From Chondrus crispus (Eukaryota > Rhodophyta > Florideophyceae > Gigartinales > Gigartinaceae): DNA of 64,000 bases. Of the stretch, positions 49,791 to 59,600 are shown piece by piece. Where the stretch lies: positions 157,297 to 221,296 of the forward strand of contig NW_005179020.1 in assembly GCF_000350225.1 (NCBI RefSeq), in the 5' to 3' direction. Made by a program: the position numbers and the translations under genes. The first letter of the stretch is position 1, and each line of letters opens with the position of its first letter. The notes under the pieces are model-generated. The model made no database searches and was not told the origin of the DNA. It worked only from the letters and a program-made list of their open reading frames with translations.

Positions 49791-52700
49791 ATGGCTGGTC
49801 CCTCAACTGGACCAGGCCCACTTGATATCGAGAGCAGAGGGGAGTTTGAGGCAGAGGGAACATTGTACGAAACAGATGGGAAGCGCGTCAATGGCGTCCG
49901 TTCAATTTGGCAACACAAAGTAAGTGCTGATATCGTCCTCAACCGTTTAAGCACCGACGCCGCAAGAGGATTGACCTTGGCAGACGCCGAAAAGCGCTTG
50001 GCAAAGTACGGACCAAACAGGCTCAGCCCGCCGTTGCAGAAGCCCTGGTGGAGAAAAGTGATTCCTCACTTTACAGATATGTTCTCATTGATGTTACTAT
50101 TCGCAAGCTTTCTATGTGTGCTTGCCTTTTTGTCGGAGTCAGATGAGCCCATGCATCTCTACTTGGGAGTCTTTCTATTTGTTGTCGTCGTCACAACGTC
50201 TCTATTTTCATATGCTCAACAGTTCAAATCGGACAAGACCCTACGCGAGTTCCAACACCTTTTGCCGGCGAAGGCAGTCGTGCGACGCGATGGTGGGTCT
50301 ACATTTGAAATAGACGCGGCTCAACTTGTTGTTGGGGATATTGTAAAGATCAAGATTGGTGACAAACTCCCAGCAGATATCAGGGTTTTGTACAGCAACA
50401 GGTTTACCGTTGACAACTCTTCGTTGACAGGGGAAAGTGAACCCTTGGAATTAGTACCCGAGATGACTTCCACAGATCCTCTGGAGACATCGAATCTGGC
50501 CTTCTTCGGCTGCCTAGCACTTGATGGATCATGCACTGGGGTCGTGATCGCAACTGGAGATAGAACAGTTTTCGGAGAAATTGCCGCACTCACGTCAGCT
50601 ACGGACGGTAAACAAAGAAAGACCACTCTGCAACGTGATATCCACCATTTCGTCGTCTTGGTCTCCGCATTCGCCTTTGCTGTCGGTGCGCTGTTCTTTA
50701 CGACTGGTCTTATCACGGGCACACGCTTCATTCACAATTTCGTCTACAGCATAGGCATTATAGTCAGTAATATCCCTGAAGGTTTGCTCGCAACCGTCAC
50801 CGTCTCCTTAACGGCCTCAGCTTACAGAATGTCAAGAAAAAACGTGCTGGTGAAACGGCTAGACGCAGTGGAATCTCTTGGGTCGACCACAGTGATCTGC
50901 TCAGACAAAACGGGGACTCTTACACAAAACACAATGTATGTGTCTCATGTAGCACATGGAGGACGGATCGAAACGATCGATGCCAATTGGACATATACAC
51001 GACCTGCCGATAGGCAAGATGGGGAAGTGAGGACAGTCGCTCAAGAGAGCATTTCTGCGCTAATCTATTGCGCGAGCGTCTGTTCAACAGCGGTTTTCGA
51101 AGAGGCCGATATAATGCGATATCCTGAGAAAGACATCATGGATCGTGTCGTTGTCGGGAACCCCTCAGAGGCAGGTATCTTACGCTTTACAGAACGTATT
51201 CATTCCACGCAGGATTTCCGTCGAAGAAATGATTTACTAGCAACAATTCCCTTCAACTCAAAAAGAAAGTACATGATAACATGTCATCGATGCCAAGACT
51301 CGGAGCATCTCCTAAGAGTCGTGATGAAAGGTGCCCCTGAAAAGATTTTATCGAGCTGCTCAGAATTTATTTCAAAGGAAGGTGTGAGAAGTCTGAGCGA
51401 AAGAGATTTTGCTTTACTTGACAAGCAGGTGACTTATCTCGCAGGAAGAGGGGAGCGCGTTCTAGGATACGCGGAGAAGCGACTATCTCCGCAACTTTCG
51501 GCTCGCATCATGAACGGTGACGGCTCAAATCCCTCCATTGACGAAATTCCGACGACAGGACTCTGCCTCGTCGGGTTTGTATCTTTACTTGATCCTCCTC
51601 GAGCTAATGTGCCAGAAGCGGTACAAAAATGCAAAGAAGCCGGTATCCGAGTCATCATGGTGACTGGAGATCACCCAGAGACTGCCCGATCAATTGCTCA
51701 GCAGGTGGGAATAATCACTAAGTCTGTTGATGGAGAAGATGAGGCAATTTGTGAAGGTACGATTGATAGTGCCGCAATCATTAGCGGTGTTGAACTCAGG
51801 GATGCCGACCAGGAGAGATGGAAAGAAATCCTCTCGCGCCAAGAAATTGTGTTTGCCCGTACGTCTCCGCAGCAAAAATTACAGATTGTTGAACAGCTCC
51901 AACTGCTCAACGAGGTTGTAACAGTCACGGGAGATGGTTGCAATGACGCGCCTGCACTAAGACAAGCAAACACAGGAATCGCAATGGGAATATCAGGCTC
52001 TGATGTATCAAGAGAAGCCGCGAACATCATACTACTCGATGACAATTTCTGTTCCATCGTAGACGGCGTGGAAGAAGGCCGTCTCATTTTCGACAATCTG
52101 AAGAAGAGCATTGCGTACACGCTCACCAGCAACGTGCCACAACTTGTTCCTTTCTTAGTCTTTATAATATTGCAAATACCCCTACCATTGACGACTGTCT
52201 TGATACTTTGCATTGACCTTGGCACCGATATATTTCCGGCCATTGCTCTCGCGTACGAGCGACCGGAGAGCGACACTATGAAACGTCCGCCCCGAAATGC
52301 GAAGTCGGATTATCTCATGAATGCGCGTCTGGTTTCTTATTCTACACTGCAAATTGGTGTGATGCAATCATTCGCTGGATTCTTGGCGTACTTTATTATA
52401 ATGAACGACTATGGTTTAGGCCCTCGAGGTCTTCTGAATTTGAGTGCAGGTGCCCACTTTGGATCAGAACGTATTGGCAATCAGAGATGGTTGTATGCAA
52501 CACAGGAGAAACCGTCTGGAGCTGCCTTCAACGCAAATTGGTTCACGCGAGATGATTTGAACTTCGTGAAGTACTTCGCGGCAAAACAACCTGGATTTCT
52601 CCGACAAGCAGAGGATCGCTTTGAGCTGCTACCCGCTTCTTCAACCTCGAAGAACCAAGAGAGCTCTGACGGCAAACGCGCGGATCCGAAAATGTTTCAA

Positions 52701-53324
52701 AACATGGTCAAGGTAATAGGGTTTGAGACAAACCGGCCCCCGTGCCACGCATTCTCATGCAAGTTGGATGGAAAGAAGGGAAACTCAGAAAACGACATCG
52801 CATGTTTTGACCCCAAATTAAACACGGGCCTCATCTCCCTACATGGGTTGAAAGCGGGAAAAAAGAATGTCAATGTCAACGAGGGCACCGGCCCCACGAA
52901 GGGATGTTTCAGCCTCTGGACTCCTCGGCGAGAGCGTGAAGTTCTCTGTCGTGCCCAGACAGGTTTCTTTGCAGCTATCGTTATTGCCCAGGTGTTTACT
53001 GTTTTTGCATGCCGGACCAGAATATTGAGTGTCTTCCAGAACGGCTTGAAGAATTCTGTGCTGATGTTTTCCATACTCGTCGAACTCGCTGTATCTATCG
53101 TTCTTGTGTACCTGCCAATGCTCAGGCGAGGATTCGATGTCCGGCCATTGAAGCTTGTCCACTGGCTGCCTGGGATACCATTCGGGATATTCATACTTGC
53201 CTATGACGAATGCAGAAAGTGGCTCATAAGAAGACACATCGAAAACGAAAGCGGACTTGTTGTACCGCGAAGTGGTAGAGTCGATCGCATTGCAAAGTGG
53301 GTGAACGATTATACGCTATGGTAA
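49791..53324 (+). CDS. Na+/K+-ATPase-type (P2C) cation pump, alpha-like subunit
   Basis: The protein is 1177 residues from the ATG at 49791. It has all P-type motifs: TGES (213-216), the phosphorylated Asp in SDKTGTLT (Asp372), KGAPE, MVTGDHPETA and TGDGCNDAPAL (near 712). Membrane helix 4 (NIPEGLLATVTVSLT) and helix 5-6 (KKSIAYTLTSNVP, PLPLTTVLILCIDLGTD) are those of P2C pumps, so the substrate is Na+/K+ or a related pair at the plasma membrane. The M7-M8 loop spans about 883-1056, roughly four times the usual length. In M5 the usual Glu after NIP is Gln, and in M8 the usual Asp is Thr. The C-terminus has an extra 16-residue basic segment and ends WVNDYTLW where animal pumps end in Tyr-Tyr. 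No beta subunit gene is near. Confidence 0.93.
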   Translation: MAGPSTGPGPLDIESRGEFEAEGTLYETDGKRVNGVRSIWQHKVSADIVLNRLSTDAARGLTLADAEKRLAKYGPNRLSPPLQKPWWRKVIPHFTDMFSLMLLFASFLCVLAFLSESDEPMHLYLGVFLFVVVVTTSLFSYAQQFKSDKTLREFQHLLPAKAVVRRDGGSTFEIDAAQLVVGDIVKIKIGDKLPADIRVLYSNRFTVDNSSLTGESEPLELVPEMTSTDPLETSNLAFFGCLALDGSCTGVVIATGDRTVFGEIAALTSATDGKQRKTTLQRDIHHFVVLVSAFAFAVGALFFTTGLITGTRFIHNFVYSIGIIVSNIPEGLLATVTVSLTASAYRMSRKNVLVKRLDAVESLGSTTVICSDKTGTLTQNTMYVSHVAHGGRIETIDANWTYTRPADRQDGEVRTVAQESISALIYCASVCSTAVFEEADIMRYPEKDIMDRVVVGNPSEAGILRFTERIHSTQDFRRRNDLLATIPFNSKRKYMITCHRCQDSEHLLRVVMKGAPEKILSSCSEFISKEGVRSLSERDFALLDKQVTYLAGRGERVLGYAEKRLSPQLSARIMNGDGSNPSIDEIPTTGLCLVGFVSLLDPPRANVPEAVQKCKEAGIRVIMVTGDHPETARSIAQQVGIITKSVDGEDEAICEGTIDSAAIISGVELRDADQERWKEILSRQEIVFARTSPQQKLQIVEQLQLLNEVVTVTGDGCNDAPALRQANTGIAMGISGSDVSREAANIILLDDNFCSIVDGVEEGRLIFDNLKKSIAYTLTSNVPQLVPFLVFIILQIPLPLTTVLILCIDLGTDIFPAIALAYERPESDTMKRPPRNAKSDYLMNARLVSYSTLQIGVMQSFAGFLAYFIIMNDYGLGPRGLLNLSAGAHFGSERIGNQRWLYATQEKPSGAAFNANWFTRDDLNFVKYFAAKQPGFLRQAEDRFELLPASSTSKNQESSDGKRADPKMFQNMVKVIGFETNRPPCHAFSCKLDGKKGNSENDIACFDPKLNTGLISLHGLKAGKKNVNVNEGTGPTKGCFSLWTPRREREVLCRAQTGFFAAIVIAQVFTVFACRTRILSVFQNGLKNSVLMFSILVELAVSIVLVYLPMLRRGFDVRPLKLVHWLPGIPFGIFILAYDECRKWLIRRHIENESGLVVPRSGRVDRIAKWVNDYTLW

Positions 53325-54098
53325 CACTTACTCTAGCAACTAACACTTGTCTATCAAGATTAGGGAATGATGAAAGAGTTTATGAAGGAAAATCGTATTC
53401 ACAATATAAATGCCGATTTACAAACATATCACACGATTGTCTTTCGCGGTTTTTGCGTGCGAACGCCAGTGTTAGCAATTCGAGATGATTACGGGATGGA
53501 CCTTGTAATTTGCCTGTGTTTCACGAGTTGCATACCGCAAGGATGATCAAGATTTTGTACATCACACGAAACGCAATTACGGATTGGCCAGTAGGCCAAA
53601 ATCGGATGCAATCACATATCTTTGCTCACCCTGATCATAAGAAGTTGTTCGCCTTTCACTCTTGGTCTTCGCGTGCGCTTGAATTCAAAGTCGACCTTCA
53701 CTCTTGGGAGGTGTGAGGTTTTCGTTTACAAAGCATAAGTCTTACTGTGAGACGCGTAGAGCTTTTTCTTCTGTGTATTGCAGGTTTAAATGTCGTCTCA
53801 ATTGCACTTTCTTGCAAGGGGCAAGCGGTCTCGCCTTGGTCTATAGACGACATGTCGTGCTTATGCGGTGCAACGAAGGCCATTATCTTCAGTCTCAGAT
53901 TTCTTAGTTCCTTACCTTACTTATCTGTTCATGAATAGCATCTGCAAAGACAGTAGAGAATAGGAAAAGAGGTTAGTAGCAAACTGAATTGACAACAATG
54001 GAAGCAATTCATTAAACAAGTTGCCTTGCCCATCCTTCATACACAGTATCAATCAAAAAAAGGATTTCTATGCAAACAAACAAGCCCTCGAAGTGTGC
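53325..54098. other. Intergenic region between ATPase and SAC3-like gene
   Basis: The two genes converge here. I see only short chance frames and probable 3'-UTR sequence. Confidence 0.5.
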
Positions 54099-56369
54099 TC
54101 AGGAACGCTCAGCACCTGCATGGGTGATGAGCTTGGACGCCTCATACTTCTTAAGCCCTGCCATCTTCGTTGCCTTGCAGTCCATGAGCAGTCGGTCCTT
54201 TCCGGGCTTCCCTTTTTCTCCAAATGTAAAGACGACACCAATAGTCAGTAAAAACGAGATCGCCTTGAGAGTGCTTCGCGGCAGGAATTCCAATTTCAGG
54301 GAGTTGAAATCCTTGAGAAGCCCACTTTCACCAGCCTTCGACCTTATGATCTCTGCAAGGTCGGCACCGGAAAACTCACTAGGATCCTGAATGTCAGCCC
54401 ACCCCAGCTGATTATGAACGTAGGTAATCGGGAGTTTTGTTGGACCGTAAGCTGAAATCATCGTGGAGATTGCTCTCCATCTTACTCGATTGTGAAAGTG
54501 ATCGAGGAGGTAATGAATCATGGTTTTTCGGGGAGGAGTTGTACTCAGTTTGAAGTAACTCTGGTAATTGCCTGACAACACGGCCTGTCGAATGCTGAGT
54601 GCAAATCGTGTGGCCGTCCTGGTCCTCTCAGCCTTGGAAAACTGTGCCAGAATTTTGCTCTGCTCCCACTCCCTCGCGTCCACGAGCAAGTTGTAGAGTA
54701 TTCTGTACGATGAGAACTCGTCCTGGATGTGTTGGGCACGGGAAACTTTTTTGTACAGTTCCTGCAATTGGGCGACGCAGGTATTGAACTCGCCAAGGTC
54801 ACTCTTCTCCAGTGCAATTCTCGCATGGGTCTCGTACGCCTCAAGAACTTCTGTGCTTTCGACGTGCTGGACTTTGTAGTCTTGTCGTACGCTTTTCAAC
54901 TGTCTGCAAACCCAATCGTAGTCTCGTTCGGCTTCCCCCCACAACGTTTTGATGTGAGCTACGGCGCGTTTGAGGACGTGGGGCGGACGTACCGCGGAGG
55001 GCTTTGGAGCAGAAGTCAAACGCAGGAAATCCTTTTCGATTTCCTCACACGTTCCAACAACAGCTTCGTAGGCGTATTCACCGTATCCATTTGTATCCTG
55101 GGGTGAAGACGTGCCATTCACGTGCGTATGAGACTTGAAATCTCTGTTATACAGAATAGCAACTTTTGAAACATCAGCTACCTGGAGACAAACCTTGGCA
55201 ATGGACTTCGCATACTTCGACGCAGGTCGGAAGTTGGCATCGTGAGTTGCGGGTATCATATCACCATGTTCAATGGGTTGCGGAGGCTGGCGAGGGGGAT
55301 ACTGAGGTATTGGTTTTGGCACGGGCGCGAGAGCAGCGAAACGGGACTTTCCCTGTTTTTGCTTTCCGTTTGCCCCCTTGTCAGACTTGAGTCGCTTCTT
55401 ACTCCTATTCGAATCTTGGTTGTTGGCCCAGTAGCGGCCTGTGTTGTTTGGGGTAATTTCTTGAAAGCGGTTGCGCTTTTCTGTTTGGTTCGGGGTCTGT
55501 TCAAAGTCAGGAGCAAAAGAATGGTTTCGCGCATCGTGGTGATGGAAAGGAGGTTGCTGGTGTTCGCTGTCGTACCGTTGAGAGGAAGGGTCAGGCTGTG
55601 GGCCGGTGGGAAAGGGCGGTGCAGTCGCGTCTCGGTTATACTCGAGTGGAAAAGGGGCTGATGGAAGGTTGTGCGGAGGAAAATGATGTGCAGAGTCGTA
55701 GCGGTCATGTGGGGCGGCGGGTAGCGCTCTGAAACGGGAATGAACTTGCGGATTTACAGAAGGTGGTGGAAGCGGCGGGTGGTGGTGAGGTGGATGGCCC
55801 TCCGCGGGAGGCGGATAGCCGTTGTACTGACCATGCGGGCCTGGTGGACCAGGCTGGTATGGTGGGGGATAGCCCTTGGTGGCGTCGGCGTAGCTTGCGG
55901 GCGGGACATGGCGGTTGAAGGGAGCAGCGGGCGGGGCTATGGGGCGTGTTGGCGGAGGCGGCTGGAACGCAGGTGGATACGGGTGGGAGTGGAGGGCGGG
56001 GTTGTGGGTGTTTGGATGGCGAAAAGCGGGAATACCATTTTGCGTGGGTGGCGGCGGGTAAGGCAAATGGGGAGGGTAGATGGGCGGCGGCGGCGGCGGA
56101 GGCGGCGGTGGGCCGGCTCCGTGGCGCTTGTATTGTTCAACTTCTTCCGGTGTGGCCATGCCGGAGGCAATGCGCATATGAAAATCCATGGCGTCGACCC
56201 AGAGATGTTGGGACGGGTCTGCGATGTTCCGAACGAAGGGGCGGCCATTCATTTCCCATTTCTGCCAGAGCCACTTTGTCTCGCTGGTTTCTCGGTTGGT
56301 GAGGAAGAGACGGCCGGAGGTGTGGCGGTTCTCCTCCCATTCGCCGGGGGTGTCCGGAAGACGTACCAT
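54099..56369 (-). CDS. WW and SAC3/GANP domain protein (LENG8/THP3-like)
   Basis: From the ATG at 56369 the protein is 756 residues (the frame extends upstream only from GTG). Near the N-terminus a WW-like module reads GEWEENRHTSGRLFLTNRETSETKW in outline (W, then GR.F..N..T..T.W). A 250-residue Pro/Tyr/His/Gln-rich disordered region follows, with a basic KRLKSDKGANGKQKQGKSRF segment at its end. Residues about 480-735 form a SAC3/GANP helical-repeat and winged-helix domain (LEAYETHARIALEKSDLGEFNTCVAQLQELY; YRILYNLL; FALSIRQAVLSGNYQSYFKL). This family acts in nuclear mRNA processing and export (THP3-CSN12, LENG8). One exon, no clear breaks. Confidence 0.88.
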   Translation of the reverse strand: MVRLPDTPGEWEENRHTSGRLFLTNRETSETKWLWQKWEMNGRPFVRNIADPSQHLWVDAMDFHMRIASGMATPEEVEQYKRHGAGPPPPPPPPPPIYPPHLPYPPPPTQNGIPAFRHPNTHNPALHSHPYPPAFQPPPPTRPIAPPAAPFNRHVPPASYADATKGYPPPYQPGPPGPHGQYNGYPPPAEGHPPHHHPPLPPPSVNPQVHSRFRALPAAPHDRYDSAHHFPPHNLPSAPFPLEYNRDATAPPFPTGPQPDPSSQRYDSEHQQPPFHHHDARNHSFAPDFEQTPNQTEKRNRFQEITPNNTGRYWANNQDSNRSKKRLKSDKGANGKQKQGKSRFAALAPVPKPIPQYPPRQPPQPIEHGDMIPATHDANFRPASKYAKSIAKVCLQVADVSKVAILYNRDFKSHTHVNGTSSPQDTNGYGEYAYEAVVGTCEEIEKDFLRLTSAPKPSAVRPPHVLKRAVAHIKTLWGEAERDYDWVCRQLKSVRQDYKVQHVESTEVLEAYETHARIALEKSDLGEFNTCVAQLQELYKKVSRAQHIQDEFSSYRILYNLLVDAREWEQSKILAQFSKAERTRTATRFALSIRQAVLSGNYQSYFKLSTTPPRKTMIHYLLDHFHNRVRWRAISTMISAYGPTKLPITYVHNQLGWADIQDPSEFSGADLAEIIRSKAGESGLLKDFNSLKLEFLPRSTLKAISFLLTIGVVFTFGEKGKPGKDRLLMDCKATKMAGLKKYEASKLITHAGAERS

Positions 56370-56426
56370 GCCGAAGGGGCAGTAGGATTGATGGGCGGGA
56401 TGATGGAGAAAACAGCGGGGGGGCAC

Positions 56427-57461
56427 ATGGGCAGTCGTGACGGGCTGAGTTGTGGGGAGGGGGGAGGGGGTATGTGTTGGTGCAGGTAGAGCAGATTTAT
56501 TAATGGTAATGGTGTGGCCGCGAAACTGCGAAAGTAAAGCGCGGTTTAATTAGTCGCGCACTTTCTGCCTTTTACACATCAGAGCATTATCCGTCTTGAG
56601 GGATGTATGCATTGCTTACATTCAGGCTCTTTTAAAAATAAGACTGCTTTCTCGCGGACAGAGCTGATACTGTTTTCTTTACCGCAGTTGCAGAAAATTA
56701 TATCTCAGAGAAAGTTCTCAGGGACCAATAGATCGTTTTCTCACATTTCCACTAACTCCCCGTCTGCTTCACAGCATCTTCAAAAATGTGCAGCCAACCA
56801 GGATGATCGCAACTGCGAAAACCTCAAGGGACCCTCCGGGTCCCTCTCTACTGCTGTGGTATCACTTATCAGTAGTACGCAAAGGCGTTCTACTGATAAA
56901 GTGATACCACTGCTGCAGGAGGCGCTAACGCTACGTGCAGGTGAACATGTCACCACTCCGCCCTAGTTGTCTCTCATATTTCTATCGCCATGAAACACCA
57001 CAGCACTAAACGATATGCGGGGGCAATATTGCCTAGATCCGAATCATGAGCGGCAATTGAAACCGCACATAACAAAGAGGTATACTACACCTATAAGCCT
57101 TTACACAACTTGTTGACCGTCGTCACGCGGGACACCTCATCGCCTGTCAGCAATAACATAAACCGTTTGCCTCATGAGTCTCCGGCGAAGAAAGATACAG
57201 TAGTCGCAATGAAACTCTTGCGCCACCCGTCGTAATTATAAACTTCTCGCATTCGCTTTAAAAAAAAAACCACCTGTGTCTTTACACCACCTTTTATCAC
57301 CATAACCTCTCCACTTATGACTGTTGTCAAAAGCACATCACTCTTCTGCAATTTCATGTCAAGCAGCCCCATGTCATCCCAGCTGCCCACAAGAATATAA
57401 ATCTGTCTCCTTCCCCACCGACATCCGCAGCCCCCTTCCTTCAACTTGCCCCAATCGCAAT
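56427..57461. other. Intergenic region upstream of SAC3-like and flavohemoglobin genes
   Basis: This is a divergent promoter region with two hairpins near 56828-56910. A 119-codon plus frame at 56607-56966 has no recognisable content and runs through the hairpins, so I do not call it. Confidence 0.45.
56856..56910. repeat. 55-nt hairpin, 20-bp stem
   Basis: The arms gtggtatcactt-atcagtag and ctactgat-a-aagtgataccac pair along 20 positions with one bulged base and a 14-nt loop. A second short hairpin, gggaccc-tcc-gggtccc, lies just upstream (56828-56844). A small-RNA precursor or a foldback remnant are both possible. Confidence 0.7.
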
Positions 57462-58736
57462 ATGGCTAACCTCTTCATGCGCAACTCCCTCCGTAATAAT
57501 GCCCCACCGTCTACCGAAACCCCAAAGTTGGCTGAATCCACACTCAGCCTGGTAGTATCCTCGCTACCAACTTTCAAAGCAAATTCAAAAGAGATTGCCA
57601 TAGAGATGTATCGACGGATTTTCCATGTCGCTCCGTCTCTGAAGTCGCTCTTCTCGCTTGACTTCCTCTCCGTTCGTTCTAAATCCTCCTCCTGCCCGAT
57701 GTCTCATCACAAGCTTGACATCGAAATCAGCGCTCAGGCACAAATTCTCGCAGACTCAATACTTAGCTTTTGTGCAAATGTGAACAACATGGAAGCCTTC
57801 AATCCCGTATTGACGCGCATTTGTTCAAAGCACGTTAGTCGCTCGGTCCAGGCAGAGCACTACGTGGTCGTTGCGAAATGCTTTTCAGAAGCTGTCCAGC
57901 AAGTTATTGGAGACAAGATATCCGAAGAAGAACGCGGGGCTTGGGATAAAGCAGTGTTATTTCTAGCTGATAAGCTCATAAAACGAGAAAAAGAAATTTA
58001 TGAGCGACTCGAAACTTCCGCGGGCGCATGGAAGGTATGTTTGCGACACTCTGTCGATTTTACTCGTTTTCTGTTCAAATGCTTGCCAGTCCTAGAATCC
58101 CATCATTGACGCAAAGAGTACGTATTCCATCCTTGAATGACGCAGGGGTTCCGTTCATTTCAAGTTTCCAAAATCAACCCCGTACAGAATACCTCAGGCA
58201 TCTCGGTTGTCCTCACGCCAAAAGACCATGAAAAGGTGGCTGAATTCGTAAGCGGGCAGTATGTCTGTCTTCGCGCGCAGACCCCAGAATATGGCCCGGT
58301 ACATCGAAACATACCTCTCTGTCCAATCACGGAATCAAGTCTGTCTTCAGAGTCGCCGCTCTCTTCCTACGAGGTCCAACTCACAATTCCCGCAAAGAAG
58401 AACGACGTAGATTGCCTCGTCAACACTGATGCCGTGGTGTTCCAACACATGAAGGGCGGTGGGGAGATCCAGATCAGTGCGCCGGTGGGAGGCTTCGTGC
58501 AGCATGCCAAGTTCGCTAAGAGCAGGGCTACTGGCGGTTCCTATCTTCGAGCTGGGTTGGCTGGAAAGTCAGCCCTACGAGATGTGTCTAGAGTAGTTGC
58601 TTTGCAAGGAGCTCGGAGTCCATTGGCAGTGGCCGTTCAGGGGAATCTGGAGGATGGCATTTCCAATCCAAGGATAAGGCGTGCGGGAAAGCCTTCCGAG
58701 ATGAGACCCTCGCCTTTGCATAGGTTTCAAGAATGA
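57462..58736 (+). CDS. Flavohemoglobin-like protein with degenerate reductase domain, spliced
   Basis: Exon 1 is 57462-58034 and exon 2 is 58146-58736 (387 residues). The intron (58035-58145, 111 nt) has donor GTATGT and acceptor GACGCAG and joins AGAWK to GFRSFQV, the usual start of the FAD domain. The globin part (to about 185) has the proximal-His segment CSKHVSRSVQAEHYVVVAKCF. The FAD part has VLTPKD and VSGQYVCLRAQTPEYG, but the flavin motif RxYS reads RNIP. A phosphate-side motif, QISAPVGGF, follows. The NAD-binding domain is reduced to about 70 residues without a clear GxGxxP (it reads RAGLAGKS). Normal flavohemoglobins turn NO into nitrate; this one may be a haem-only protein or a decaying gene. 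Confidence 0.8.
58035..58145 (+). other. Intron, 111 nt
   Basis: Boundaries GTATGT...GCAG. The length is a multiple of three but the intron contains in-frame stops, so it must be removed to join the globin and FAD domains. The joined sequence WKGFRSF fits the family pattern W(K/R)GFRPF. Confidence 0.82.
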
Positions 58737-59600
58737 ACATGCTTGTTTTTACGTCGAATCCTCTATGGAGCTGTGACGGTCTTCATCTGGAAACCCTTAT
58801 GGTATCGCAACAATAATTTAGCTTCGATATCTGTGAATAACCACTACGTTACGTATACGTAAGATAGAAGGGGTCTTGACGTTTAAAATGAAAGGACGGG
58901 CTAGAAAAGAGGTGCCTTACCCTCGGTATGTTCTCTGAATAATCTCCTACGCGAAACACCCCTCAGTCTTGCCACGTCTATTCGTGGAGCATCACTGGCC
59001 CCGGTAGAAGTAAAAAAGTCTTCAGACGGATGAACGGGAGGACCGCCAGTTCTCGATGTGTGCCCAGAAAACATTGGTTTCTAAAAGAGTTGTCATTTAC
59101 TGTAGCAGTTTCGAAGAGGGACTTCCTATCGTGGTGCACGACGGTGAATCCGCAGAGAGGACGATGACTACTGTAGAGAGCTATGTATGAAGTATGGAGT
59201 TACCGTAGACATCTTATCTTTCCATACACGTGCGCCATTTTTCCTGTCTGGCCCAGCTCTTGGGTAGTCTATGTATCGGAGACAGTGAATCTGTGTCGAA
59301 AAGTGCCCTTCAAAACTATTCTCTCAGCGACTGCAAACTGCAAAAAAATCCAAAACTGCTACGTCTCACTCTGTCTATTGTGGATCGTTGCTTCCCCCTA
59401 CGTGCTCCAACATTCACGAAATCAATACTGTTTTGGAATCCCGCGATTCAAGCATTCGGAACTTCGAAAGTCAGAAACTTGGAGGCGCTCTCAGGACTAA
59501 TCAGTGATTGAGAAGAACGAACCGTACAGGCACAAGTCTGCGCTGCAGACGTAGTAGAAACGTCTCTTCTGGCAACCGCACTCAGTCTATTTTTGAATCT
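58737..59600. other. Intergenic region
   Basis: No gene is supported. A 105-codon frame at 59183-59500 overlaps others and has no domain. Confidence 0.5.

Noticed and set aside
56607-56966. 119-codon plus ORF upstream of the flavohemoglobin gene
   Set aside because: It runs through two strong hairpins, has no recognisable content and sits in a divergent promoter region.
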